Positions 1 through 9,889 of a stretch of 64,000 nucleotides of DNA are shown one piece after another. The notes below the pieces were generated by a model. That model was given only the letters and a program-made list of their open reading frames with translations. It was not told the origin of the DNA and made no database searches. The DNA lies in assembly GCA_964016985.1 (NCBI GenBank), contig OZ024826.1:69160768-69224767 (forward strand). Direction: 5' to 3'. The stretch's first letter is position 1. Each line of letters starts with the position of its first letter. Origin of the DNA: Anodontia alba. Lineage: Eukaryota > Mollusca > Bivalvia > Lucinida > Lucinidae. Both the position numbers and the translations under genes were made by a program.

Positions 1-30
1 TGCAGATGTAATAGCTTTATTAGCAAATCT

Positions 31-738
31 ATGGAACCTAACAATGATAATGATGACTATGATTTACCCACACTTTATGATCAAAGTGACTGTGACTACA
101 ACTTATCAACCTTGTTTGATGAAACTTATGAAAACAACATTGTTTATAAAAATGCTACAATTGAAAACAATATGCATGATCAATCTTCTAATAATAATGT
201 GTATGATTTAAATTTGCCTTCCATGAGAGCCCATTGCATGCTGAATTTAGGTCTTAAGAAAAAAGGTTTCAAGATGGGACACTTAAACATCCAGGGAATT
301 CAGAGTAAAGTGGAACAAATTGATTTAATGCTAAACAGTTCAGAAAATGACATTCAGTTGTTAGGATTGAGTGAGAGTAAACTGAATGCTAACCATCCAA
401 ATAACTTTTTTGAAATCAAGAACTTTCAGCTTTTTCGCAGAGACAGGATTATATCAGCTGATAGACCTGAACAAGGTGGAGGAATAATTTTGTATGTAAA
501 AGATGACATTAAATGTGTGAGAAGATCTGATTTAGAGTGTGACAATATTGAATGTATGTGGCTGGAAATTTTATTGAAAGGCAGCAAAACTTTTCTTGTT
601 GGTATAATTTATAGACATCCTCATGAGGGTGTACAGTGGAATGAATTATTTGAGAATCAGTTTGATAAGGTATTGGAGTGTGAAAAAGAAGTATACCTGA
701 TGGGAGATTTAAACCCGATCTGTTACAAGAAAATATAA
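31..738 (+). pseudogene. LINE ORF2, N-terminal part of AP-like endonuclease
   Basis: The frame opens at an ATG at 31 and reads 235 codons. After about 80 residues of Asp/Asn-rich leader come endonuclease landmarks: GHLNIQGI (the start of the fold), GLSESKL with the catalytic Glu, GGGIILYV, IIYRHP and MGDLN with the Asp-x-Asn pair. In retrotransposons this domain nicks the target DNA to prime reverse transcription. After MGDLN the frame runs into a stop at 736-738. The next frame carries the expected continuation (LLQENIKKTWLEYMESFGF), so a single-base slip near 712 broke it. The endonuclease assignment is confident. Confidence 0.85.
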
Positions 739-858
739 AGAAAACATGGCTCGAATATATGGAATCATTTGGCTTTACACAAATTATTGAGTCTCCAACT
801 AGAGATACAAATAATTCAAGAACATTGATTGATCACATATATTGTAATACTCCAAATA
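714..858 (+). pseudogene. LINE endonuclease, continuation in shifted frame up to the transposon insertion
   Basis: This short piece continues the endonuclease in the frame that follows the slip near 712. It includes the family-typical 'subject to ... LIDHIYCN' segment (FTQIIESPTR...LIDHIYCN). It stops because a DNA transposon is inserted after the TA at 857-858. The same frame resumes at 2286 with NIPTVGLSDHFPVF, where SDH is the last catalytic motif of AP-like endonucleases. Confidence 0.8.
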
Positions 859-2283
859 CAGTTGACTCTCGTTATCTCGACCCCTCTTATCTCGATCCTA
901 TCACTTATGTCGAACTGATTTCTAAGTCCCGATTATTTTCCTTATATATTTATTGTATTTCAGCTTCGCGTATGTCGAACTACTTTTATGTCGACACTTC
1001 GGCTATCTCGTCCATCATTTTCAGTCCCTGAATATATTTTTCACAGTTTTTACTACCGCGTATCTCGAACTCGGACCATGACGAAGGAAAACAAAATGTA
1101 AGATGCGGCGCCGCCGGTCTCTCAGTTAATGAAAGTCATAATAGGCCATTGATAAATAAATCAATATTTTAATTTTCCCCTTTGTCCAGGTAATTACAAA
1201 CAACACAAACAATGTCTAAAATCCGTAATTATGAAATCACGTGCGTGTCGAGTCGGGTTTGACACGCCGCGCTCAACACCGTCTCGTGTCATTGATTTGT
1301 AAGATAAAAAGCAGCTCAGAATAGTGTTATGGAAGATTAATCAACAAAGTTTCTTTAATTTATTGTTCAGATATGCTCTTCACTATGGAGTACTGTCCGT
1401 CTGAATGATATAGCGTCTTCAAGAAAAGTCAGTGCGCGACAGGTTCCGACTCAGATCAGCCTGTATTGAACAGGCTAGCTAAGTCTGAATCTTCGCTTGT
1501 TACTCTTTGGTCAGGCGGTGCTCTTTGGTAAGCCCAGATAAGGCTCATGCGTCTATTGGAAAATTCGTGGGCGTGCAGGCTGATCCGAGTATTTGACAGT
1601 CGCACAGTCTTCTAATAGGAGTTGTCGTGCACGGCCTCAGATAGACGAATCACACGTGGGTACCGGTGTTAACCCTTCCGACCCTGTAGACTGATACGGA
1701 TACCCGCACAAATAATGTAAGTCCAGATGAGACGGCTCACAACGAGCTTTCTTTGCAGGATCTACAGTTTGCCGCGCTGAGAGGGTTCGTTTATGCCAGG
1801 GGAGATAATCCAAACTAGCTTACAGCTGCCGCTTAACATTGTAAGCGTTTTATGCAAAAGCGGAAACCAGTCAACTCTTTATCGAGTCGTCTATGCTAAG
1901 GGAGCTAATCCAAACCAGTTCATAACGTATAGCTAACACAACCCGGAAACCAGTAATTTATTTATAGCTCACATGGAAATCCAAATTTGCAGGAGTATTA
2001 AAAGACAACAAGAGACGTTTGAAATTTATTATTATTAACATTTATTGATGATATTATTCCAAGAGAACCATTGCATCTCCTAAAACAAACAGTAACAATG
2101 CAAACTGAAGTACGCGTAAATTATTTAAATTGCCATATACATGTGCCTTCCAACCACGTTTTGGCGAACAGAGAGGTGAACAGTCGTCATACCTATGACG
2201 TCACAATTTGGTTGTCTCGAACTACTGATAACTCGAACATTTTTATCAGGTCCCGTGAAGTTCGAGATAACGAGAGTCGACTG
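859..2283. mobile_element. Non-autonomous pogo/Tigger-like DNA transposon inside the LINE
   Basis: The element starts CAGTTGACTCTCGTTATCTC and ends with the near-perfect inverted complement (CAGTCGACTCTCGTTATCTC on the other strand). It is flanked by TA at 857-858 and 2284-2285. The ends are followed inward by repeated TATCTCGA or TATGTCGA motifs, a style known from Tigger/pogo elements ('...CTCGTTATCTCGA...'). No transposase is visible in 1425 bp, so it must be mobilised by a relative. Excising it with one TA restores the LINE reading frame exactly, which proves the boundaries. Family placement is inference from TIR style. Confidence 0.85.
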
Positions 2284-2285
2284 TA

Positions 2286-3338
2286 ATATAATGACAGTAA
2301 ATATACCCACTGTAGGCTTAAGTGATCATTTTCCTGTTTTTGTAACAAGGAAAATTAATTCATCATCTGCTGTTAAAAAATCTCATTTTACCATATCATA
2401 CAGGTCTTTCAAAAACTTTAAAGAAGAAGAATTTTGCAATGATTTAAAATCAATACCTTGGGACATTATTAAAATGTTTGATGACACAAATGAAGCAGTT
2501 GAAACTTGGTCATCATTGTTTTTAGACATTGCTGACAAGCATCTCCCTTTGAAACAGCACCGTGTGAAACGTAAGCAACAACCAAAATGGCTTACTGGGG
2601 AAAAAATAGATGCAATAAGAACACGTGAAAGGTATAAATCTATTAATGATAATGAACAATACAAAATTTGGCGAAATAAAGTATGCAGTATGATTAAACA
2701 GTCTAAGAAGCACCAGTACTCAGAAATTTTGAATGAAAATGCAAATAATCCAGCAAGTGTATGGAAATTATTTAAGGAAATAGGGGCAAGTAAACGGAAA
2801 GGGAGTGCAGACATATTTTCTTTTAAAACCAGTGACAGTGTCACTGAAAATCCAAAAGATATTGCTAATGAATTCAATAAATTTTTTGTGACAGTAGCAT
2901 CAAAAATCAAGGAACCTACTGAGACTTCCAATTTTGATAAGCTGCAGAAGTTTTGTAATGAAAAAATTCCTGCAGACACCTATTTTTCAATACCAGAGAT
3001 CTCCTGTGAAAAAGTAGAAAAATATCTAAAAAATATCAACCTCACAAAATCTACTGGTTTGGATAACATTGGGCCAAGATTATTAAAGCTAGCAGCACCA
3101 TTTATTTCAGATAGCTTAACATACATTTGTAACCAAAGCATAATTAACTCTACATTCCCAAACAAATGGAAAGAAGGCAAAGTAACACCATTGCACAAAA
3201 ATGGCCCTAGGGATGATACAAACAATTATAGGCCTATTTCAGTCCTTCCTGTCTTATCCAAATTATTGGAGAAGCATGTTCATGACACTTTAATGTCATT
3301 TTTGATCTCACATAAAGCACTTCATTCAACACAATCAG
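2286..3338 (+). pseudogene. LINE ORF2: end of endonuclease, linker and start of reverse transcriptase
   Basis: The open frame resumes with the endonuclease SDHFPVF motif. A basic linker follows, with the HRVKRKQQPKWLT and IWRNKVCSMIKQSKKHQYSEIL type of sequence found between endonuclease and RT in CR1/Jockey LINEs. RT blocks 0-2 come next: NLTKSTGLDNIGPRLLKLAA, FPNKWKEGKVTPLHK and NNYRPISVLPVLSKLLEK. The apparent stop at 3343 lies in an inserted SINE and is not in the LINE. The frame continues at 3644 after the duplicated target TCAACACAATCAG. Confidence 0.85.
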
Positions 3339-3631
3339 ATTGATTGATTGTGTTGGGGTTTAACGACACGTCAACCCTTGAGGGTCATTTTGTGTCATCT
3401 CCCAGAGAAAGGGAGAAAAGAGATAGAAGAGAGAGTAGAGGAGATGAAAGAGAGGGACAGGGAAGAAAGAGGAACAGGAATGAAAGTGAAGAAACAGAAG
3501 AAATAAAAACATTCCCCCTCTACCCTTACCCACTACAAGGATAGCAGGCCTTGCCCAACTGTAAGCCAATATCAGTTGGACGCCCCAGTGATGTAAGATA
3601 CACAGCACCTTCGCACCACCCGACCACCCCC
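3339..3631 (-). mobile_element. SINE copy 1 (AATC-tailed), inserted in LINE RT
   Basis: A 13-bp target duplication TCAACACAATCAG (3326-3338 and 3632-3644) flanks a 293-bp unit. Read on the minus strand it begins GGGGGTGGTCGGGTGGTG and ends ...AAACCCCAACACAATCAATCAAT, so the tail is (AATC)n and the element points left. The head has a weak box A-like TGGTCGGGTGG and no clear box B. A copy differing at only about two positions lies at 17263-17557. A plus-strand open frame of 66 codons inside it is identical in both copies, but I see no reason to call it a gene. Confidence 0.85.
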
Positions 3632-3643
3632 TCAACACAATCA

Positions 3644-4861
3644 GGTTTCAGACCCAATCATTCCTGTGAAACTGACCTTCTTCAGATGATCAATAAATTC
3701 CATGAAGCTATAAATAATGGCCAAATTATTGGTATGGTCATGGTGGATTTTAAGAAGGCTTTTGATTTAGTGGATCATACACTCTTGCTTAAAAAACTCA
3801 GGCATTATAAAATCTCAGATGAAACACTTCTCTGGTTTTCCTCTTATTTGTTAAACAGAAAACAAAAAGTTGTCATTAATAATATTGAATCAACAACTGA
3901 AAATATTGTTTGTGGTGTACCTCAAGGCACAATTTTGGGACCTTTGTTATTTTTAATGTTCATAAATGATTTACCACTTTACACAGATAATGTTTTCACG
4001 GATCTTTATGCGGATGACACCACAATATATCAGATCAGCAACTCGCAGCATTTCATTGAACAAGATCTACAGATGGCTTTACAAAAACTTTCTGTTTGGT
4101 GTAAACTTAATGGAATGCTTTTAAATACTGAAAAAAACAAAGTAATGTTAATCATAACTTCACAGAAACGCCTTCATTTACATAATAGTATTTTGAATTT
4201 AACATTTAATAATGATAGTTTAAAAAATATTGATAATGACAAAGTCCTTGGAGTCTATATAGATAATAATCTAACATGGTCAATCCATACACAGTTCATT
4301 GCTAAGAAAATTTCTTCAAACTTGTGGCTTTTATCAAGATTGAAAGATTATTTATCCCTTGAACACAGAGTACAATTTTATAAGACATACATTCAACCCC
4401 ACATTGATTACTGTTCCACAGTTTGGGGAGGAACAGCCCATTCTAACCTTGACAGAATCCACAGGTTACAAAAGCGTGCTGTAAAGATCATTTTAGATTA
4501 TAAGTATTCTGACATTGCATGCAGTATGAATGACTTTAAAATTCTGAACATTTATGAAAGAATATTTCTAAGAAAAGCAAAATTTATGTATAAAATTTCA
4601 AAATCTATCACACCATCTTATATCAATGCAATGTTCACTTTCAGACCTATAAATGAGACTCTTCTGTCTCTTAGATCAGAAAATACATCAAATTTTCACA
4701 CTCCAAGGCCACAAAAAGAAATTTTCAAGCAAAGTTTAATCTACTCTGGGCCAGTCATATGGAATAATCTACCAAACTGGTTAAAAAATTCTGACTCTGT
4801 AGATTCTTTCCATAAACAGTGCATAAAATGGATGAAATGTTCATCATCTAGTCAGCCTTGA
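3644..4861 (+). pseudogene. LINE ORF2: reverse transcriptase catalytic core and C-terminus
   Basis: After the SINE the RT resumes at GFRPNHSCETDLLQM. It shows the palm motifs MVDFKKAFDLVDH (block A, first catalytic Asp), GVPQGTILGPLLFLMFINDLP (block B) and LYADDTTIY (block C, YADD active site). LGVYIDNNLTWSIH and a C-terminal region ending ...WMKCSSSSQP follow. No internal stop is seen across about 400 codons. Without the insertions and the slip near 712 this LINE would look potentially active. The RT copies its RNA at the nicked target. Confidence 0.9.
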
Positions 4862-5250
4862 AAATAAGCACTATATATTTTCCATGTAAAATATATTTGT
4901 AAAAATATCTATGTTTTTTTTTGTTGTTTTTTTCCCCATCACAATCACATTTGTTTGTCATATGTTTACAGTGTGAGAGATGGTGTATGTAAAAATTGGT
5001 ACATATATAAATTTTTTTTTCTCAATTACATTTGTTTATCATATGTTTGTGGTATGTGAAATTATGTATGAAAGACTGGAACATGTTTTTTTTTTTTTTT
5101 TTTTTTTTTTAGTAGTTTAAGGTTTAAATGCATGTCCTTGTGAATTTCTGTATATGTACATATCTGTAGTTAGTGAGGGCCTCATGGAAGATTAGTTGTT
5201 GCTAAATGTGTCACCCTCTTGAAATAAAGTCTATTATTATTTTTTTTATT
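4862..5250 (+). other. LINE 3' untranslated region
   Basis: AT-rich sequence with long T runs (5086-5110) and partially repeated segments containing CACATTTGTTTGTCATATG. It ends with a polyadenylation-like AATAAA at about 5224 followed by a short AT tract. No gene is visible. Confidence 0.6.
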
Positions 5251-5254
5251 GTTA

Positions 5255-5725
5255 TTTTAAGATTATATACCTGTGTATTAAATATGATTCCAGTACAATG
5301 ATGTTTTCAAAAGATATCAAATGCAATCTATTTTTCAACATTGAAAAAGGGTCGTTATTCCCAAAATAATTGATGGATTTTGCCCTAAATCGAACTTGAT
5401 TTGTATTTTATAAATATATACCCGTGTATAAAATATGAAACCAATACACTGATCTTTTCAAAAGATATCCAACGGATACCATTTTTCAAAGTTGAAAAAG
5501 GGCCATAACTCCCATAATTGGTGGATTTTACCCTAAATCAAACTTGACCTACATTTTATGATTATATATCTGTGTATAAAATTTGAATCCAATACACCTA
5601 TCTTTTCAAAATATATCGAACGGAATGGATGGGACAGGACAGACAGACATGACATACTTTCAGACAGCGGTGGTACTATATGCCCTCCCGCCTCCCCCCA
5701 CCCAACTGGAAATGGTGGGGGCATA
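5255..5725 (+). repeat. Pearl-like tandem array (about 150-bp unit) with terminal hairpin
   Basis: Three diverged units start near 5270, 5421 and 5569, each with CTGTGTATAAAATATGA, 'AAAAGGG(C)CATAACTCCC' and 'CCCTAAATC(A/G)AACTTGA' blocks. The last is followed by an ACGG-like stretch (GGACAGGACAGACAGAC) and a hairpin of the form TATGCCC...GGGGGCATA at 5678-5728. Tandem core, ACGG microsatellite and hairpin together match the bivalve pearl element plan. Confidence 0.65.
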
Positions 5726-5726
5726 A

Positions 5727-5868
5727 TAAAACATTCCCCCCCACCAACCCCCTTTACCCTTACTTGCTACAAGGATAGCAGGCCTTGCCTAACTGTAAGC
5801 CAATATTAGTTGGATGATCAGGTAACATAAGATAAATGACACCTTCGCCACACCCGACTAAGTGACCC
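5727..5868 (-). mobile_element. Truncated, diverged SINE relative of the 3339 copy
   Basis: The segment TACAAGGATAGCAGGCCTTG, CTAACTGTAAGCCAATATTAG and CACCTTCGCCACACCCGAC aligns with the 5' half of the SINE at 3339-3631 in the same orientation. The 3' half, including the AATC tail, is missing, and the copy begins immediately at the end of the preceding hairpin. Confidence 0.7.
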
Positions 5869-5949
5869 AGCTTATCTGGAGCACAAAGGTAATTGTTTTA
5901 TCTCTCTTAACTTCAGCCCTAAAATTCTTTATTGTGTTATGGCTTATCA

Positions 5950-6080
5950 CTCCTACCTTCCATAATCTGCCTTGGCAGATCACAAATAGCTTGTAGATAT
6001 ATATTCCTTCCGATCTATCACTATTACCTTCGATAATCTGCCTTGGCAGATTAAGCACAGCTTGTAGATATATATTCAAT
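5950..6080. repeat. 72-bp tandem duplication with small hairpins
   Basis: Two copies of CCTTC(C/G)ATAATCTGCCTTGGC...AGCTTGTAGATATATATTC start near 5957 and 6028. Each contains the inverted repeat ATCTGCCTTGGCAGAT. Confidence 0.7.
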
Positions 6081-6107
6081 CTCTGATAACTGCGTCAGGG
6101 AGTTGAC

Positions 6108-6178
6108 TCTTTGGCTCAGTAGTTGGAACATTGGATTTTAATTCAGGGAGAGTGGGTTCGAATCCCTCGACAGGCGGG
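6108..6178 (+). repeat. tRNA-like sequence (probable tRNA-derived SINE head)
   Basis: A good pol III box A (TGGCTCAGTAGTTGG at about 6112) and box B (GGTTCGAATCC at about 6154) are correctly spaced. The T-arm is nearly complete, but the anticodon stem pairs poorly and the would-be anticodon is TTA. A functional tRNA is therefore unlikely, and a SINE head or tRNA pseudogene fits better. Confidence 0.6.
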
Positions 6179-6179
6179 A

Positions 6180-7250
6180 AATTTATTCAGCTATGCTTCA
6201 TTCCTTTGTTATGATTTTCATGTCATAAGAATTGTTTTATCTCTCTTATCTGGTGCCATGAGAACCTTTACTGTTTTATTCCTATTGTATGTATCTGCCT
6301 GCCATTAATTATCATAATATTTCAAGCAGTTTGAAAGGTTATATCAATTTTCACAAATTGATTACAGACACACATGCCTTGGTAAGGCTGTTTATAAAGA
6401 AATCTGGCATTTGACAATTTCATTTGTTAGAATTTGTCAATATGCGTCTGCATGCCAAAAATTATCAGACTATTCCAAGTGGTTAAAACCTGAGAATCTT
6501 TAATATTAATCTCTTATCTAGAGCCCTTAAACCTTTGTTGTTTTATGAGGAGTGCACATTTATTATATCAGGTTGCATTTGATAATTTCATTGGGTTTGG
6601 GCTTGTCAATATGTAACTGCAGGCCATAAATTATTAATATATTCCAAGCGGTTTAGAAGTTATAGCAATTTTCAAAACTGATTATGGCCGGACGGACATG
6701 CCTTGGGTTAAGGCTATTACCGTTTTTGTCCTTATTACCGCAAAGTGCTCATAAGTTTTGTTTTTCAAAATCGCTAGAAAAACTTCTAGTAAAACATCCT
6801 CCTAATACAGGTATACTTTAAAGTAAGATCAGCAGAGAACTTCCTGAGGGGCATTTTTAATGATACTTACGAAATATTGTTCTGACTTTCTTTATAAAAG
6901 CATACATTGTTGGTACCCATTTGAATTACCTCGACATGTCAAGGCAATTCAAATGAGTACCAACAACATACGTTTTTGTAAATAAAAGTACATTGGTTGT
7001 AATTAGTCTAATGACTACTAAATTGCTTGACTGTGTGCTTATAGGAGCATGTGCGGTAATTAGGTCAAATACGGTATTTATTAACTGGAGAAATCTAGCA
7101 CTTGACAATTTCATTGGTTTGAGCTTGTCAATATGTATCTGCATGCCAAAAATTATCAGAAAATTCAAAGTGGTTTAAAACCGAAGTACATTTAATGATT
7201 TTAATCTCTTCTCTGGAGCCCTCAAACCTCTATTGTTTTATGAGGAGTAC
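6180..7250. repeat. Dispersed diverged repeats (about 145-bp modules)
   Basis: Three modules, near 6413, 6583 and 7102, share GACAATTTCATT(G)GGTTTG, GCTTGTCAATATG, CTGCATGCCAAAAATTATCAG and TTGTTTTATGAGGAGT. Two 'GGACGGACATGCCTTGG..AAGGCT' or similar terminus-like hairpins occur near 6375 and 6695, so these are probably decayed pearl-like ends. No gene is seen. Confidence 0.5.
6909..6964. repeat. 56-nt imperfect palindrome
   Basis: The sequence reads GTTGGTAC.CATTTGAATT and is mirrored by AATTCAAATG.GTACCAAC around a GACATGTC centre. Only three base pairs of the 28 are mismatched. Confidence 0.8.
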
Positions 7251-7259
7251 TCTTTATTA

Positions 7260-8720
7260 GAGCTCGATGAATGTTTACTGTCGTGTGAAAGGTTGGAAGT
7301 GTTCATCCAAAGTCCGTTTTTAGGTAAGCAAAAATATAGCATATCAGGTATTTTCGGGCTTATCCGCGAAGTGTTTGGAGATAGTGCCACGAGAATAGCA
7401 AACATACACACAATACTCTGTAATAGTGGACGATGTGGTGTAGAGGATACATCACTGAGATATGACTGTCTTGAGTAGAGTAAATTGTTGTATTGTCACC
7501 ATGCAATCTCTTGGGGTTTTTTTGTTGTTTTTTTTTAGTATTTTACTTTGGATTTTTTATATCAATATCAATTGTGGCTTAAAAATTATTCATTTTTTTA
7601 ATGTTTTTATTCATACCCCACTAAAAAAAAACAAAAAGAAAACAACAAAAAAAATGGCTAAATGGGCGTTTTTGAGTTTTGAGGCAAATATGGTAAGGTG
7701 TCAGAATGTTTAGGGTAAACATGGTATTTTTCTCTCTTCTTTCTTTTGTTTTTTAGCAATAAACAACGTCATTATCTCAACACTTTATCATCATTCAGTC
7801 TGATCAGGACCTTTGTCTGCTTACAAAATTAATGGATACTATAGAATATATGAATGGACAGAATTAATCCAGAAAAGATCCAGATGAGACTGTGCGGATG
7901 CACAGGTTGATCTTGAACTTTGCTATTCGAATGAAATAAGAGCTCATCATTACACACCTTAAATACTTTTTTTTGACGTTTAGCATGTTTGGTAAATAGT
8001 TCAGCAGAAAACATTTTGAAATATTTTCCTCATTTTTTCCCCAAAAAATAGAATTTGACATTTCATGCAAACTGTCTGTTTGATTGAATCCTATTTTCTG
8101 GGGGAACAAATAAGAAAAAAGCACATCAATTTGTTGACTGGTGAGTCTGCCTATAGCATGGTTAGTGTTAAAACAGCATAAGAATTGTCACATCAGGGCG
8201 ATTTAGATGAAAAAAGAAAGGAAAAAAAAAACAAAAAAACGCATAGAGATAAGATATTATTATGAGTGAAAAAAAAGACTGTTAAGGGGGATAATCAGTA
8301 CAATAATCCAAACTGGATGAAATAGACAGTTGTAACAAATGGGTTTGGATATATGTATAAAGTCAAATTGTTGGACATATTATGTTATTTCAACATAAAG
8401 TTCATACTTCAATCATCATATACAACTGAAAGAAGACGCTGGTGTTTGTAAAACACTATGTCCCCAACTGCCTGACTCTAACACTGACTGACTCCAACTG
8501 CTTGCCCATGATGGTGATAACAGTACAAAGATATGAGATTTCAATGTTATTTTATTATAAAGATTACCTGTTAATCTGGTTTTAAATTTTAAGAGCATAT
8601 TTGTTTTGTATACATTACCCCACCCAGGTGGTGTAATATATATATATTTTTTTTAGGATAAATTACCTTTCGCTTTATAATGCGTTTTTCCTTATTTTGG
8701 TTTTGTTTTCTATTTAATTA
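7260..8720. other. No gene recognised
   Basis: AT-rich sequence with scattered poly-A and poly-T runs and only short open frames. A segment near 7795-7920 (CAGTCTGATCAGGACC, AGACTGTGCGGATGCACAGG) resembles a dispersed repeat also hinted at around 1440-1600, 12340 and 57150. Confidence 0.5.
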
Positions 8721-8739
8721 TTTAATTTGAGTAAACAAA

Positions 8740-9020
8740 TAGTTTATTTTGTTTTCCGCCAGTTATCACGTGGCGTTATTATCCAATCATTTCAAAAGGT
8801 AATCTTGTGCCTCTGGTCTGTTCTTGCAATTAACGTTCACTGTCTGGGCAGCCAATTAGATTTTGTTTGGGTTTGGAAGTGGCCAATCAGTTTTCAGGTA
8901 AGCCACGCGCCCGGAACTCTCCCAACTTCAGCGTCAGTTTCAAATAAGTTTTCGCTGTGCAAGGACGCTTTCTTGCAAAATTCAAACCAGCCCGCCACGC
9001 CCTGTATATAGTAGTTTAGT
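8740..9020 (+). promoter_or_regulatory. Candidate promoter: CCAAT-box cluster with TATA-like element
   Basis: Three plus-strand CCAAT boxes lie near 8782 (ATCCAATC), 8850 (GCCAATTAG) and 8892 (GGCCAATCAG). A more GC-rich stretch (GCCACGCGCCCGG) and a TATA-like TGTATATAG at about 9003 follow. The arrangement is promoter-like, but no coding exon is seen downstream, so it could belong to an unrecognised gene or to a decayed element. Confidence 0.3.
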
Positions 9021-9297
9021 CCTGTAGTTTAGTAGGAAACCATATAAACATGCAGCATCATCTTGTTGTCACCCGTATGCTTACATGTTATTTTGCTTTT
9101 ACAGCTCACATTTATAATGGCATGATAATTGGCCCCAAATTGCCTCCATGTATGTCCATGTCAGGTTTCCTGGGACACTCCTTTTTTTTTTTTTTAATAT
9201 GCCTTTGTGATACTAAAACAACATACGGTGTTGGTATGACCAAGCTGGAGCTTAATATGTGCTAATTCTGAACTTCTTCGGGAAACATTAGTGCTGT

Positions 9298-9450
9298 GAT
9301 AATTATTGGACTCCTTCGGTGGAGATATGTGTAATCTAGTCAATGACATGGACTTCTTCGTGGTGATATGTGTAATCTAGTCAAAGCCATGGACTCCTTC
9401 GTGGAGATGTGTCATCTAGTCAGCGCCAAAGTCTCCTTTAGTGGACATTC
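9298..9450. repeat. Short tandem repeat, about 41-bp unit, with CTCCTTCGTGGAG hairpins
   Basis: Three to four units of the form GGACTCCTTCGTGGAGATATG followed by TGTAATCTAGTCAA(T/A)GCCAT are found. Each contains a small inverted repeat. Confidence 0.65.
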
Positions 9451-9889
9451 AATGTGATTCTCAATGGACTCCATTTTCTGGACACATATAATAGGCTTGT
9501 GTATTTTCAGATACATGTAGATTGTGTTTTCATGGCATATGGTGTACTCCTTAACATACATACATGGAGGTATATTATTGAAAATTGTTGGACAATGAAG
9601 GGAATTATTTTCCTTTAGCCGTATAATGCTTAAATAACATTTTATTGTGGTTTTATGCTTGTCCTTAAAATTTTCAGTTATATGGTTTCTGATACCCAAA
9701 AGCTGGTCTTGAGTTTTCCTTGTGAGTATTCAGCAGGAATTAGGTGTTTTTCTGCTTGGCATCACCTGGCAGGTCCAAGAGCAACCCTGGAGCTGGATGG
9801 TGTTGCCGTTTATATGCGGAATAGAATTTAATAAAGGGAAATAACTCTACTAGAATTCCGAAAATCGGATGTATCGCCTGCTTAAAGCG

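Larger units (their letters stand above)
1..5250 (+). mobile_element. Non-LTR retrotransposon (LINE), CR1/Jockey-like, interrupted by two younger insertions
   Basis: One LINE occupies this stretch. It encodes an AP-like endonuclease followed by a reverse transcriptase, then a T-rich 3' untranslated region ending near an AATAAA-like AATAAAGTC at about 5224. When the DNA transposon at 859-2283 and the SINE at 3339-3631 are mentally removed, each with one copy of its target duplication, reading continues in a single frame from the endonuclease into the RT. The only lesion seen in the element's own coding sequence is one frameshift near 712. The 5' end may lie before the window. The clade call (CR1/Jockey superfamily) is from general motif style and is not certain. 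Confidence 0.85.

Noticed and set aside
3344..3544. 66-codon frame identical at 17269-17469
   Set aside because: Lies inside the SINE on the strand opposite to its transcription; identity follows from the SINE copies being nearly identical. Composition-driven (GAGA-rich).
6108..6178. Functional tRNA gene
   Set aside because: Boxes A and B are good, but the anticodon stem is mismatched and the putative anticodon would read a stop codon; a SINE head or pseudogene fits better.
9050..9265. 71-codon frame after the candidate promoter
   Set aside because: Contains a poly-T encoded Phe run and no recognisable domain or splice context.
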